A stretch of DNA of 64,000 nt from Clostridium saccharoperbutylacetonicum N1-4(HMT) (GCF_000340885.1 NC_020291.1:5698501-5762500), one strand, 5' to 3'; positions 1 to 8,888 are shown, numbered from the stretch's first letter. The notes: a model not told the origin generated them from the sequence alone. Numbers and translations: made by a program.

Positions 1-805
1 TTATGGTAAAAGTGAAATTATTCAATACGCGCAATTCCATTAACGGATTCTCAATACTTAATTCATTAATAATAAATAATATAAAACAAAATAAACTGAG
101 TATTATTAAAATAGGATTTTTTATATCTTCAAAATTTAAGTTTGTTCCTTCTCCCAAAACATATAATAAACTTACTATTGCTAGTGTTGAAGTTATCAAT
201 CCAATATAATCAAATTTTGAAGCCACATTTGTCTCATCATTTTCAAGCAAAATTATAGCTAGAAGTGTGCCCAATATTCCTATTGGCACATTTATATAAA
301 ATATTATTCTCCAATCTAATTTTTCTATGATATATCCACCAAGAGTTGGTCCTATTGCTGGAGCTGATAATGCTGCAATCCCCCAAATTCCAATAGCAGT
401 ACCACGCTCATTTTTAGGAATTCTTTGCATCATCATAGTCATGCTAATAGGCATTATCATTCCACCACCTATTGCCTGTATAATTCGGAAGAATATCATA
501 GTTCCATTGCTCCAAGAAATCCCACATAGAAATGATCCAATTGTAAAAGTTGCAATAGCAAAAATAAACATTTTTTTCGTTCCAGCAACGTCACTAAGAT
601 ATCCTGTAACAGGAACTATAGCACCTAAAGTAAGAGTATATGCTGTTAATACCCATTTAACATCATCTAGTGAAGCCCCAAAGACTGACATTATTTTGGG
701 AATTGCAATATTAACAATACTACTATCTAATGCAGACATAAAAGATCCAATTACAAGTACAAATAGCATTGACCATTTTGATGAAGTACTCATATTCTTC
801 TTCAT
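1..805 (-). CDS. MFS drug/solute efflux transporter, EmrB/QacA (DHA2) type, 3' end outside window
   Basis: About 268 codons are visible; the rest lies past the left edge. The translation begins MKKNMSTSSKWSMLF and is almost continuous hydrophobic helices. A motif-A-like loop (YLSDVAGTKKMF, about residues 64-75) and a motif-C-like antiporter signature (APAIGPTLGG, about residues 150-159) identify the proton-antiport DHA2 branch of the major facilitator superfamily. The start at 805 is preceded by GGAGGG seven bases upstream. It follows the two membrane-fusion genes with a 14-base gap, so the three probably form one export system. The exported compound cannot be read from the sequence; the Fur-box-like site before the operon hints at an iron-linked substrate. 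Confidence 0.9.
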   Translation of the reverse strand, partial: MKKNMSTSSKWSMLFVLVIGSFMSALDSSIVNIAIPKIMSVFGASLDDVKWVLTAYTLTLGAIVPVTGYLSDVAGTKKMFIFAIATFTIGSFLCGISWSNGTMIFFRIIQAIGGGMIMPISMTMMMQRIPKNERGTAIGIWGIAALSAPAIGPTLGGYIIEKLDWRIIFYINVPIGILGTLLAIILLENDETNVASKFDYIGLITSTLAIVSLLYVLGEGTNLNFEDIKNPILIILSLFCFILFIINELSIENPLMELRVLNNFTFTI

Positions 806-819
806 TTCTTTGCCCTCCA

Positions 820-1473
820 CTATTTTATATGAATTTTAATAACTGCATTTGTTCCTGGTAAAAACTGATCATTAATTTTATCAAATTCAATTTTAACAGG
901 TATTTTTTGCACAACTTTTGTAAATGTACCTCCTGTTGAGGTTGGAAGAATTGAAAAAGTTGAATTTGAAGCTTTTCCTACATACTTTACTTTCCCTGTG
1001 AAAACTTTCCCATCAATTTGATCTACTTTTATGTCAACACTTTGTCCTTGTTTCACTTTTCCAAGCTTAGTTTCCTCTATATTTGCAGTAATATATAATT
1101 TATTAGGATCAACAATCATAGCCACAGATTGACCTGCTGCCTCAATTTCTCCGACATTTCCAACCTTTTTGAGTATAATTCCACTAATTGGTGCTCTTAT
1201 TACAGATTGATCAATATTAGCATCTGGTAAGCTCCCCATATCCTGTCTACCAATTATTTGATCTTGTTTTACACTTTCTCCTTCCTCAACATTAAATTCA
1301 AGAAGCTTTCCTGAAATCTGAGGACTTACCTTAATGAGATCTCCTGTGATCTTTGCATCTTCTGTTGAAACAAAGTGATTACTATCATACCAATAATAGA
1401 ACCCAACACTTACAAGTGCTCCAATCATAACTGTAAATACAATCCCCATTAACATTTTACGTTTTCTATTCAT
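820..1473 (-). CDS. HlyD/EmrA-family membrane fusion protein
   Basis: Single N-terminal membrane anchor (about residues 8-28) followed by a lipoyl-like hairpin and beta-barrel typical of EmrA/HlyD adaptors: an ITGDLIKVSPQISGKL segment, then a second half with IRAPISGIILKK and a C-terminal LPGTNAVIKI strand. At about 217 residues it lacks the long coiled-coil seen in E. coli EmrA. An upstream in-frame ATG at 1491 exists, but GGGAG lies eight bases before the ATG at 1473, so that start is preferred. It lies between the lipoprotein adaptor and the MFS gene and probably contacts the MFS protein. Confidence 0.88.
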   Translation of the reverse strand: MNRKRKMLMGIVFTVMIGALVSVGFYYWYDSNHFVSTEDAKITGDLIKVSPQISGKLLEFNVEEGESVKQDQIIGRQDMGSLPDANIDQSVIRAPISGIILKKVGNVGEIEAAGQSVAMIVDPNKLYITANIEETKLGKVKQGQSVDIKVDQIDGKVFTGKVKYVGKASNSTFSILPTSTGGTFTKVVQKIPVKIEFDKINDQFLPGTNAVIKIHIK

Positions 1474-1520
1474 ATTATTTTCTCCCTTCATTCATGTCGT
1501 TTTTCATACCCAGCTTTACA

Positions 1521-2510
1521 CTATCCTTCACTTATTCCTATTTCAGCAAACATTCCAGGTTTTAGAAGTGGATCTTTATCGTCAAACTTAATCTTCACAA
1601 GGATATTCTTATTTTTTGAATCTATTGTAGAATCTATTACTGATACCTTTCCTTTGAACTCTTTTCCTTGTATTTCTGAAACCTTAATTACGACTTCCTG
1701 ATCAACATATACTTTATTGATATATGTTGATGGAATATAAGCATTTATGCTAATAGTATCCAAATTAACAATTGTAAGTAGTGGTGCACCTGCTGAAGCT
1801 AATTCACCAGAATTAATATTCCTTGAAGTTACAATTCCTGAAATCGGAGATATAATTTTCTCATTCTGTAACTGAACCTGAGCTGTATTTAACGCTGCTT
1901 CTGCACTTTTCACTTGTGCTTCTGCTACTGCTATAGTTTCATCTGTTTCTCCTTTGTTTAGCATATCTAGAGCTGCCTGGGCAGATTTTACTGTTGATTC
2001 TGCTGATACATAAGCTGTCTCACTTTGCTCAAGTTGAGATTTAGGAATTTCACCAGCTTCATAAAGACTTTTATTTCTTTCATTATTAACTTTAGTATTT
2101 TCATAATTTGCTTTAGCTGCATAAAGAGCTGCTGTAGCTTGCTCTATTTGTTCAGGCCTTGACCCACTTTTTATTTTGTTTAAACTTGCTTGCGCCGCAT
2201 CGACACCTGCTTGAGCTTGCGCTACTTGAGCCTGAAGATCCTTTGAATCTAAAGTAATTATATAATCACCTTTGTTTACAGTTGAACCAACATCTATATC
2301 TAAATTTGCAATTCTTGCATTAATTTTTGATGTTATGACTACACTTTCATCTGCTTGTACCTTACCAGATATACAATAGTTAATCTTATTATCCTGAACA
2401 CTAACAGTTTCATCTGTATTAATATTCTCATCTTTATTATTTGAACATCCAAATAATGTAGCATTAGTTAATAGTAAAATAATCATTATCCACAATACAT
2501 TCTTCTTCAT
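1521..2510 (-). CDS. Efflux periplasmic-adaptor-type lipoprotein (HlyD/RND MFP family)
   Basis: Residues 1-22 form a lipoprotein signal ending in the lipobox LFGC, so the protein is anchored outside the membrane. It has the order of an efflux adaptor: lipoyl half (VVITSKINARIANLDIDVGS), an Ala/Gln/Glu-rich coiled-coil hairpin at about residues 95-205, the second lipoyl half (IISPISGIVTSRNI) and a beta-barrel ending KPGMFAEIGI. This is the first gene of the operon, 47 bases before the EmrA-like gene. Two adaptors of different size with one MFS pump is unusual; in a Gram-positive cell they may form a mixed wall-spanning adaptor. Confidence 0.88.
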   Translation of the reverse strand: MKKNVLWIMIILLLTNATLFGCSNNKDENINTDETVSVQDNKINYCISGKVQADESVVITSKINARIANLDIDVGSTVNKGDYIITLDSKDLQAQVAQAQAGVDAAQASLNKIKSGSRPEQIEQATAALYAAKANYENTKVNNERNKSLYEAGEIPKSQLEQSETAYVSAESTVKSAQAALDMLNKGETDETIAVAEAQVKSAEAALNTAQVQLQNEKIISPISGIVTSRNINSGELASAGAPLLTIVNLDTISINAYIPSTYINKVYVDQEVVIKVSEIQGKEFKGKVSVIDSTIDSKNKNILVKIKFDDKDPLLKPGMFAEIGISEG

Positions 2511-2609
2511 AAGACTTTACTCCCTTAATTAAATTAATAATTTGTATTTCTAAATTTCCCTCATTATTTTGAAAACACAGTCCAAGGCTTTTGAATTTCT
2601 TCATTCTAT

Positions 2610-2638
2610 ATATTAATTTCTTTAGCCTTCTTATTCAA
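2610..2638 (-). promoter_or_regulatory. Sigma-A promoter of the HlyD-HlyD-MFS operon
   Basis: On the minus strand TTGAAT (2638-2633), a 17-base spacer and TAATAT (2615-2610). It lies about 100 bases before the first adaptor gene and directly abuts the Fur-box-like palindrome on its upstream side. Confidence 0.7.
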
Positions 2639-2640
2639 TA

Positions 2641-2659
2641 CACAATGATAATCATTATC
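2641..2659. promoter_or_regulatory. Fur-box-like palindrome
   Basis: The 19 bases CACAATGATAATCATTATC match the classical Fur consensus GATAATGATWATCATTATC at 17 of 19 positions. The site touches the -35 of the efflux promoter, so a bound repressor could block RNA polymerase. It is also 145 bases before the divergent TetR gene. PerR or Zur binding cannot be excluded from sequence alone. Confidence 0.6.
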
Positions 2660-2691
2660 GTTAGTTATCCTACAATCCATACTCTATTTGT

Positions 2692-2720
2692 TTGATAACA
2701 TACAATTTTATGCATATTAA
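2692..2720 (+). promoter_or_regulatory. Candidate promoter of the divergent TetR gene
   Basis: TTGATA (2692-2697), 17-base spacer, TATTAA (2715-2720), about 84 bases before the TetR start codon. The -35 is good and the -10 is fair. Confidence 0.45.
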
Positions 2721-2803
2721 TTGCTACTATTAGGATATTATTGTATATTGGTATTAATGGAAATTTCTTCACTACACGTTTAAGAAAAGGTCTGAGGTGA
2801 CTT

Positions 2804-3379
2804 ATGAATAAAAAAACTGATTTACGAATATTAAAAACACGTGAAAATATAAGAACTTCTTTTATAAATTTATTATTGGTTAAAAATTTTAAAGACATCA
2901 CTGTTCAAAACATCATAGATGAAGCATTAATAGGCAGGTCAACTTTTTATGATCATTATTATGATAAATATGATTTACTTGAACACCTTGTAAATGAAAT
3001 TCTAAATGAATTTAATTTATTCATTAAAGATAGGTTTAATCTAAATTCCCATGAGGATTTTATAAACTTTTTTTCAAGCGTTTTGGAATACTATTCTAAA
3101 AAACGGAATGTATTTTTGGCATTGCTTAACGTTCATACTGAAGCTATTGATTTATATAATAGCTTACAAAATATCCTAAAGGAAGGTTGTTCTTATTATT
3201 GGGATAATATGAATATCGACACAAAATTTACTCTTCCTAAAGAATACTTTTGCAGGATATATGCCTCAACTGCAATGATTTCACTTCAATGGTACATGGA
3301 AAATAATGAAGATTGTAGTCCCCAATACCTTATGGAGACTTTTGGTGCTTTAAAACTTCTAGTATCTGGATTACTTTAA
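2804..3379 (+). CDS. TetR/AcrR-family transcriptional regulator
   Basis: The N-terminal 50 residues form the TetR helix-turn-helix (NIRTSFINLLLVKNF, then ALIGRSTFYDHYYDKYDLLE), followed by an all-helical ligand-binding half. At 191 residues the length is normal for the family. The ATG is preceded by GAGGTG at five bases. It is transcribed divergently from the efflux operon and is the obvious candidate for its local repressor. The C-terminal half resembles the TetR_C_33-like group of clostridial regulators, but the ligand is unknown. Confidence 0.9.
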   Translation: MNKKTDLRILKTRENIRTSFINLLLVKNFKDITVQNIIDEALIGRSTFYDHYYDKYDLLEHLVNEILNEFNLFIKDRFNLNSHEDFINFFSSVLEYYSKKRNVFLALLNVHTEAIDLYNSLQNILKEGCSYYWDNMNIDTKFTLPKEYFCRIYASTAMISLQWYMENNEDCSPQYLMETFGALKLLVSGLL

Positions 3380-3429
3380 GTTTAGCAATTTCTAATTTAC
3401 AAATATTAAACATAAATTTATAAAATATA

Positions 3430-3484
3430 AAACCATGTAAGTAATATGAATTTATCAATTCACGTTACCTACATGGTTTTATTA
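3430..3484. terminator. Bidirectional hairpin terminator between convergent genes
   Basis: Arms AACCATGTAAGTAA and TTACCTACATGGTT, with A-rich sequence before and TTTTATTA after, so a U-tail is available in both directions. It lies between the TetR gene (+) and the cyclophilin gene (-). Confidence 0.75.
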
Positions 3485-3547
3485 ATATCTTTATAAAATA
3501 ATATCCTAATCTAAATCCACATAATTTTCATTAATTACTATCTTAAG

Positions 3548-4225
3548 TTATTTTTTCTTTGGCTCACTATATTGCACGCCTCTTGTGTCTACAGTAATTG
3601 ATGTAATAACTACATCTTCTTTAGGTGCATCAGCTGAATTAGTTGATACATTTTGTATTTTATCTACTACATCCAAGCCTGAAATCACTTTACCAAAAGC
3701 TGCATACTCACCATCAAGATTTGCTGCATCTCCTGACATTATAAAAAATTGGCTTCCAGCACTATTAGGATCACTAGTCCTTGCCATTGAAAGGACTCCT
3801 TTTGTATGTTTTAAACTGTTTGCAAATCCATTAGAAGTAAATTCGCCTTCAATTGAGTATCCAGGTCCCCCAGTTCCGTCACCCTTCGGATCTCCACCTT
3901 GAATCATAAAATTCTTTATCACTCTATGAAATTTTAAATTGTTATAAAAATTCTTATTAGCTAGATCTATAAAATTATTAACTGTATTTGGAGCAATCTC
4001 AGGATATAATTCTGCTTTAATAACACCATATCCATTTACTGTTATAGTTGCTATTGGCAAATTTTTATTTTCTTCTATAGAACTTTTCTCACTAGTTTCA
4101 CTAGCTTTTGATTCAGTATTAGACTTTTCTTTCGCAATGGACACATTATTTCCACAACCCATTAACATAAATAAGCTTGTTAATATTGTTATGAAAAATA
4201 AACTTAAATATCTTTTTGTTTTCAT
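3548..4225 (-). CDS. Peptidyl-prolyl cis-trans isomerase, cyclophilin type, lipoprotein
   Basis: Residues 1-23 are a signal peptide ending LFMLMGC (lipobox Cys24), then a Ser/Glu-rich linker to about residue 55, then a complete cyclophilin domain. Diagnostic motifs are FHRVIKNFMIQGGDP and AGSQFFI, which carry the catalytic Arg/Phe/Gln residues of the family. It is predicted to fold exported proteins at the outer membrane surface. The gene is monocistronic, with a terminator on its 3' side and a 370-base intergenic stretch upstream. Confidence 0.93.
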   Translation of the reverse strand: MKTKRYLSLFFITILTSLFMLMGCGNNVSIAKEKSNTESKASETSEKSSIEENKNLPIATITVNGYGVIKAELYPEIAPNTVNNFIDLANKNFYNNLKFHRVIKNFMIQGGDPKGDGTGGPGYSIEGEFTSNGFANSLKHTKGVLSMARTSDPNSAGSQFFIMSGDAANLDGEYAAFGKVISGLDVVDKIQNVSTNSADAPKEDVVITSITVDTRGVQYSEPKKK

Positions 4226-4454
4226 ACTTTTTCCACCTTATTTATTTTTTAATTTCTCAAGATCATCTTAGTTTTTCATTACTATATAATATCAGAAATC
4301 TCTTCAACCGTCTAATTTAATTAAAATTATCTATTTAAATATAAAATTACCATTAATAATTATATCCTTTAAAATAATTTTTATTTATCAAATAAAAATT
4401 ATTTATATAAATATCCATAGCCTATTTTAGAAGTATAAGCTTAACTTGCAAGTC

Positions 4455-4481
4455 TAAAGATAAAACTTTCTTATTCGATTA
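4455..4481 (+). promoter_or_regulatory. Candidate sigma-D (flagellar/chemotaxis) promoter
   Basis: TAAA (4455-4458), a 15-base spacer and TTCGATTA (4474-4481) resemble the sigma-D pattern TAAA-N15-GCCGATAT; the central CGAT is kept. It lies 117 bases before a chemoreceptor gene, which is the expected kind of target. Apart from this the 372-base stretch 4226-4597 shows nothing recognisable. Confidence 0.4.
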
Positions 4482-4597
4482 TAGTATGGTATAACCAATT
4501 ATTCTATTCTTATAATTAATTACCATATTTTCTTAGAACATATGGCTAAAATACACATTCATAAGTAATTATTGTATATGAGAGGAGCTAATAATAA

Positions 4598-6325
4598 ATG
4601 TTAAAAAATCTAAAAATTTTTCATAAAGTAACACTTTTATCTGTGATACTTTTAATTTTCACCTGTATTGTTGGATTTACAGGTTATTCCTTCACTAAAA
4701 ATTCTAATGAAAATTTATCAACAATGTATAATAGCGATATGAAAGCTATAAATATACTTGATGATATTAGAATTCAGGCAAGAACCTGTCAATATGATTT
4801 AGTTAACCTTATTATGTACAAAGGTGATACTGACAATCAAGCTGCCTATTTAAAAGAAATGAATGAAAAAATTGATGGCATAACAAATGCTATAGCCAAA
4901 TATAAAGCTTTGGATTTAACTGATGATGAAAAAGATGATATAAACAAACTTGAAAGCAATCTGCCTCAATATAAAAGTCTATGTTATAAAATAAAAGATA
5001 TGGCTTATTCTGAAAATATAAAAACTCAAGAAATAACTAGTTTTATGGCTGAAAATAAAGACCTTCTAGATGTTTTTCGTAGTAGCGCTAATGCACTTTT
5101 AAAATCTAATATTCAAAACGCTGACGATATATATACAAAAACACAAAGTGCTAATGCTCAATCTATAAAAACACTTTCAATTATTATTATACTATCAATA
5201 ATTCTAGGAATAATAATTACTTATCTGATAGTAAAACCAATTACTTCTGCACTAAGTATAGCAACAAATTATCTTGGAATACTTGCAACTGGTGATTTTA
5301 CCAGCAATATTTCACCAAAATTATTGAATGTTAAAGATGAAATTGGACAAATGCTAAGAGCCGTTGACAAGATGCAAAAATCCATCAAAGAATTGTTAAG
5401 CTCAGTAATTAATGAATCCTCAAATATTGTAAATATGATTGGTACTACTAATAGTAATATAGAAAGATTATCAAATGAAATGCAAGATGTCTCATCAACT
5501 ACTGAAGAGCTTTCTGCAGGAATGCAGGAAACCGCTGCTTCAACTGAAAAAATGAATTCTGTTTCAACAGAAATACAGGCTACTGTCAAAATAATTGCTA
5601 CAAAGGCAACTGAAAGCTCAAATGTATCAACAGATATAAGTAATAGAGCTAATAAGGTAAAAACAGATGCTATTTCTTCTCAAAAGAGTGCAGATGAAAT
5701 CTATGCTTCAACTAATAAAAATTTAAGAGAAGCTATAGAACAATCTAAAGCTGTTGAACAAATTAGAACGTTATCTAATTCTATATTAGAAATTACTTCA
5801 CAAACAAATCTACTTGCACTTAACGCATCAATTGAGGCTGCAAGAGCTGGTGAAGCTGGAAAAGGCTTTGCAGTTGTAGCTGCCGAAATAGGAAAGCTTG
5901 CTGAAGATTCTGAAAGTGTTGTAAATGAAATACAAAATGTAACCCAAACAGTATTAACTTCTGTAGAAAATCTTGCTGCTAGTTCTAATGAACTATTAGA
6001 ATTTGTTGATAAAAGTGTTAAACAAGATTATAGTTCTATGGTCAAAACAGGTGAAACATATAACAAAGATGCTGAAAATATTTATAGTTTATCTAATGAT
6101 TTTAGTACTGCAACTACACAGATAAGTAAGTTAATGCAAAATATTGCAGCTTCTCTTGAAGGCATAAATATGGCTACAAATGAAGGAGCTGAAGGAACTA
6201 TTAGTATAGCTGAGAAAACTACTACTGTAGTAGAAATGATTTCAGATATCACAAAGCAAACTAATTCAATGAAGGAAAGTATTAATACTTTATCCTTATT
6301 AGTATCTAAATTTAAGATTTCTTAA
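4598..6325 (+). CDS. Methyl-accepting chemotaxis protein (four-helix-bundle sensor)
   Basis: Transmembrane helix 1 is at about residues 10-32, followed by a roughly 155-residue extracytoplasmic helical sensor (4HB_MCP type), transmembrane helix 2 at about 190-211, HAMP at about 212-265 and a long cytoplasmic signalling coiled coil. The hairpin tip [19 protein letters not shown], which binds CheA/CheW, is intact. The 575-residue length is normal. The RBS is GAGGAG. It stands alone, so it feeds a chemotaxis pathway encoded elsewhere; its ligand is unknown. A possible sigma-D promoter precedes it. Confidence 0.95.
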   Translation: MLKNLKIFHKVTLLSVILLIFTCIVGFTGYSFTKNSNENLSTMYNSDMKAINILDDIRIQARTCQYDLVNLIMYKGDTDNQAAYLKEMNEKIDGITNAIAKYKALDLTDDEKDDINKLESNLPQYKSLCYKIKDMAYSENIKTQEITSFMAENKDLLDVFRSSANALLKSNIQNADDIYTKTQSANAQSIKTLSIIIILSIILGIIITYLIVKPITSALSIATNYLGILATGDFTSNISPKLLNVKDEIGQMLRAVDKMQKSIKELLSSVINESSNIVNMIGTTNSNIERLSNEMQDVSSTTEELSAGMQETAASTEKMNSVSTEIQATVKIIATKATESSNVSTDISNRANKVKTDAISSQKSADEIYASTNKNLREAIEQSKAVEQIRTLSNSILEITSQTNLLALNASIEAARAGEAGKGFAVVAAEIGKLAEDSESVVNEIQNVTQTVLTSVENLAASSNELLEFVDKSVKQDYSSMVKTGETYNKDAENIYSLSNDFSTATTQISKLMQNIAASLEGINMATNEGAEGTISIAEKTTTVVEMISDITKQTNSMKESINTLSLLVSKFKIS

Positions 6326-6347
6326 GTATTTTTTACAATTTATCTTT

Positions 6348-6402
6348 GAGTATATCAACCAAGTATTTTTAACCAAATGAGCTTAGTTGATATACTCTTT
6401 TA
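6348..6402. terminator. Terminator hairpin between convergent genes
   Basis: GAGTATATCAACCAAG (6348-6363) pairs with CTTAGTTGATATACTC (6382-6397), followed by TTTTAATTTTT. It ends the chemoreceptor transcript and may also serve the opposite gene. Confidence 0.75.
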
Positions 6403-6406
6403 ATTT

Positions 6407-7387
6407 TTATTGTGCAAGAGTTTCCACTTCTCTATATTTAACTAAATCTGTATATAATTCACCAAGATACGGATTTCTTCTTGTCTTAACTATTTTCCAA
6501 ATCATATATACAAATACTGCTACATTAGAAATTAATGCTGCAAAACTAAATGCAAAAAGTGGAACTGCATTATATGTGGAAGAAACTGCAAAGGTTCCTT
6601 TATCCATAAATGCTGGGAAAGTTTGTGCAAACATACACCATAAGGCTAAAGTTTGTGCACGATGTTGTAGCCACGCTCCTTTTCCTATTGTAAAAGCGCA
6701 AACTGTAGGTGCTAATAATAATGCAAACCCACAATACCAAGCATGACCTGGTAAACAATTATAAGTGTATGCAAAATTCCAAAGATCATAGGCTACGATC
6801 CAAAACCATAACATGTCTGGCCATAACATATCCATACTTCCATCCTTTGAAGTCTTTTTTCTAATGCAAATTCCAAACCATCCAGTTATAGTAATAATAT
6901 TCAAAATTCCTGCAATTCCATTCATGAAATTCCAAGGGCCTCCAAGCACATACATTGCCTCATCTGCTAAGATTCCGCCTCCAGCATATTGCATCCCAAC
7001 TTGAAAGTCACGACTTACAGCTTCAACAATATTAATGGCAAGAATTAGTGGAGGAAAGATTAATGCCCATTTCATATCAGCCAATTTCCATTCCTTACCA
7101 GTTAATTTATTTTTGCCTTTAACATGTCTAATACACCAAAAACCTATACATCCCGCTGTTGAAGAATATACTTTTGCTAAATGAAACCAATCCGTATACG
7201 TTGTATCTTTTAACACTGTAAACCACAAAATCGAAAGACCTATTGGTAAAATAACAAAACAAAAAAATCCAACATATTTCGATCTACGAGTAACCTCATT
7301 TAACCCAAACAGTGCAACAAAAACTAATACCCAAACACCCCATACACTCAATACGGATGCTCCTTCTGCATAATTGAAAGTAAACAT
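6407..7387 (-). CDS. Polytopic membrane protein of unknown function (probably DUF5692 family)
   Basis: The 326-residue protein has about nine or ten hydrophobic helices and many Trp residues in short loops (GVWVLVFVALFGLNEVTRR near the N-terminus; WPDMLWFWIVAYDLWNFAYT around residue 190). From memory this fits the uncharacterised DUF5692 group of bacterial membrane proteins; no catalytic motif is visible. The start has GGGGGA six bases upstream. It lies 129 bases downstream of a TetR gene on the same strand, with a near-palindrome in the gap, so it is probably controlled by that regulator. Transport or sensing of a small molecule is possible but not shown. Confidence 0.75.
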   Translation of the reverse strand: MFTFNYAEGASVLSVWGVWVLVFVALFGLNEVTRRSKYVGFFCFVILPIGLSILWFTVLKDTTYTDWFHLAKVYSSTAGCIGFWCIRHVKGKNKLTGKEWKLADMKWALIFPPLILAINIVEAVSRDFQVGMQYAGGGILADEAMYVLGGPWNFMNGIAGILNIITITGWFGICIRKKTSKDGSMDMLWPDMLWFWIVAYDLWNFAYTYNCLPGHAWYCGFALLLAPTVCAFTIGKGAWLQHRAQTLALWCMFAQTFPAFMDKGTFAVSSTYNAVPLFAFSFAALISNVAVFVYMIWKIVKTRRNPYLGELYTDLVKYREVETLAQ

Positions 7388-7463
7388 TTAAGATCCCCCT
7401 TATTATGAAATTTTTACCATCTACATATTAATTATAGGTTCTCGAAAACGTTTCATTCAATAG

Positions 7464-7481
7464 ACAAATCAGCTAATCTGT
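7464..7481. promoter_or_regulatory. Near-palindromic candidate TetR operator
   Basis: ACAAATCAGCTAATCTGT is an 18-base near-palindrome (14 of 18 positions symmetric, centred on AGCT) between the TetR stop codon and the membrane-protein start, 77 bases before the latter. Confidence 0.45.
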
Positions 7482-7516
7482 ATGAATTGCATGTATTAAC
7501 TATTAAATTATCTTTT

Positions 7517-8083
7517 CTATGCTTCTTTAGCAAAGGAAGCTACAGATCGAGGAATACTTCCTGTTATCATTATTAATAACTTCTTAAGTATAATTTGTGG
7601 TTCTACCACCATATCTTTATCTATCCAATCTATAATTAGACCATTAAATATATGTCTATAAAAATTGATAATAAAAATCCTATCATCCTTAGGTAATTTC
7701 ACTTTCATTTTATTTACACACTCTGTAATAACATCACCAAGCAACTTATTAGTAAAATCAGTAAAATAAATATTAGCTTCTGACCAATATGAAGAGTGAT
7801 AAACATGAAGAATCATTTTTGAATTGTTCTTTAAATAATTAAGGGTAGCAAGAAAGCCTCCCTCCCAATTTTCAAAGGTTCTATTTTGTGCTATTTCTTT
7901 AGTTACTTCTTCTAAAACTATAGATTTAAAAATATCCATTATATCAGTAAAATAATAATAAAAAGTCTGTCTATTTACATTACAGTGATTGCAAATTTCC
8001 TTAATGGTTATTTTGTCTATGAATTGCTTAGATAATAACTCTTTAAATGAATTAATAATTGCAATTTTGGCATTTTGTTTCAT
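7517..8083 (-). CDS. TetR-family regulator (DhaS-like C-terminal half)
   Basis: 188 residues. An N-terminal helix-turn-helix (KITIKEICNHCNVNRQTFYY) is followed by a helical C-terminal half with a YRHIFNGLIIDWI segment, the layout of TetR regulators with the TetR_C_8/DhaS-type effector domain. AGGAGG lies eight bases before the ATG. It is followed by the polytopic membrane protein, and the only symmetrical site in the gap between them is the likely operator. The effector is unknown. Confidence 0.88.
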   Translation of the reverse strand: MKQNAKIAIINSFKELLSKQFIDKITIKEICNHCNVNRQTFYYYFTDIMDIFKSIVLEEVTKEIAQNRTFENWEGGFLATLNYLKNNSKMILHVYHSSYWSEANIYFTDFTNKLLGDVITECVNKMKVKLPKDDRIFIINFYRHIFNGLIIDWIDKDMVVEPQIILKKLLIMITGSIPRSVASFAKEA

Positions 8084-8147
8084 AAGCTTTTCCTCCTATT
8101 AGCCAAATGTCATTTATTCATAATTGCTAAAATTTAGAAATTTTATT

Positions 8148-8576
8148 TTACTCTTTCTCAAGAACATTACTTATTCTATCTGCCGCTTTCCGATATTTTT
8201 CTGCCCTTCGATAATCCCTTTCTGTTGGAACTTCAATTCTTGATAAATCCATATTATCTTTTAAATCAGCTAATTTTATATAACAGGCTAACTTATTATC
8301 AAGAATTCTACTTATAAAATCATCATAGCTTTCATTTTCTCTCCTTGATAATGCATCTATGGCAGTTATCACTTCTTCTGAAAACCCTTGATTTCTTAAG
8401 TTATCTAATGTAATATCTGTGTCTTCAATTACATCATGAAGTACTGCACATATTCTTTCTGGTTCATTTTTCCTTGAAAGCATTAGTCTTAGTGGATGTA
8501 ATATATATGGTTCACCGGCTTTATCTACTTGGCCTTTATGCGCATTTGCAGCTAATGCTATAGCTTTTTCAAGCAT
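8148..8576 (-). CDS. Small HD-domain hydrolase, SpoT/MESH1-like
   Basis: At 142 residues this is a stand-alone version of the RelA/SpoT hydrolase domain. Metal-binding motifs are in order: an N-terminal AHKGQ-DKAGEPYILHPLRL, then LHDVIEDT (the HD and ED signature at about residues 46-53), then KLADLKDNM. Relatives split the 3'-pyrophosphate from (p)ppGpp or act on NADPH; the substrate here is inferred, not shown. The start codon has GGAGGTG in front. It is the second gene of a two-gene unit after a GNAT acetyltransferase (24-base gap). Confidence 0.85.
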   Translation of the reverse strand: MLEKAIALAANAHKGQVDKAGEPYILHPLRLMLSRKNEPERICAVLHDVIEDTDITLDNLRNQGFSEEVITAIDALSRRENESYDDFISRILDNKLACYIKLADLKDNMDLSRIEVPTERDYRRAEKYRKAADRISNVLEKE

Positions 8577-8600
8577 TTAATAACACCTCCAAAAAAATAA

Positions 8601-8888
8601 TTATTGTTCTAATGAGTTATATAAAACACTAGTATATTCCTCATTCTTATCAAATTCTTTTTTGGCATAGTCGCATACTGGTATTATCTTTTTATTATTT
8701 AAAAGCGCAAAATCTACAACTTTCTTTACTAATATTTTTCCTACGCCTTTACCTTTTAACTCTTCGTAAACATAAGTATGCTCTATTTTTATTATTTCCT
8801 TTTCCATATCAGTTAATATTATCTGAGCTAAAGGCTTTTCTTCTGAATCTCCAATATAAAATTTATTTGTCCCTTTTTTTATCTCCAT
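8601..8888 (-). CDS. Short GNAT-type N-acetyltransferase
   Basis: 95 residues. It matches the compact YjdJ/acetyltransf_CG group: an acetyl-CoA loop at YEELKGKGVGKILVKKVVDF (R/Q-x-x-G-x-G/A analogue) and a C-terminal IIPVCDYAKKEF segment typical of the group. The substrate is unknown. It sits upstream of the HD hydrolase with a 24-base gap and is likely co-transcribed with it. Confidence 0.85.
   Translation of the reverse strand: MEIKKGTNKFYIGDSEEKPLAQIILTDMEKEIIKIEHTYVYEELKGKGVGKILVKKVVDFALLNNKKIIPVCDYAKKEFDKNEEYTSVLYNSLEQ

Noticed and set aside
327..839. Plus-strand open frame of 170 codons
   Set aside because: It is the antisense shadow of the MFS transporter, whose frame has a proper RBS and family motifs.
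2665..2901. Minus-strand 78-codon frame across the TetR start
   Set aside because: It overlaps the clear TetR gene and the promoter region and shows no family resemblance.
4226..4597. Search for a riboswitch in the long leader of the chemoreceptor
   Set aside because: No conserved riboswitch core or terminator hairpin seen; only a possible sigma-D promoter.
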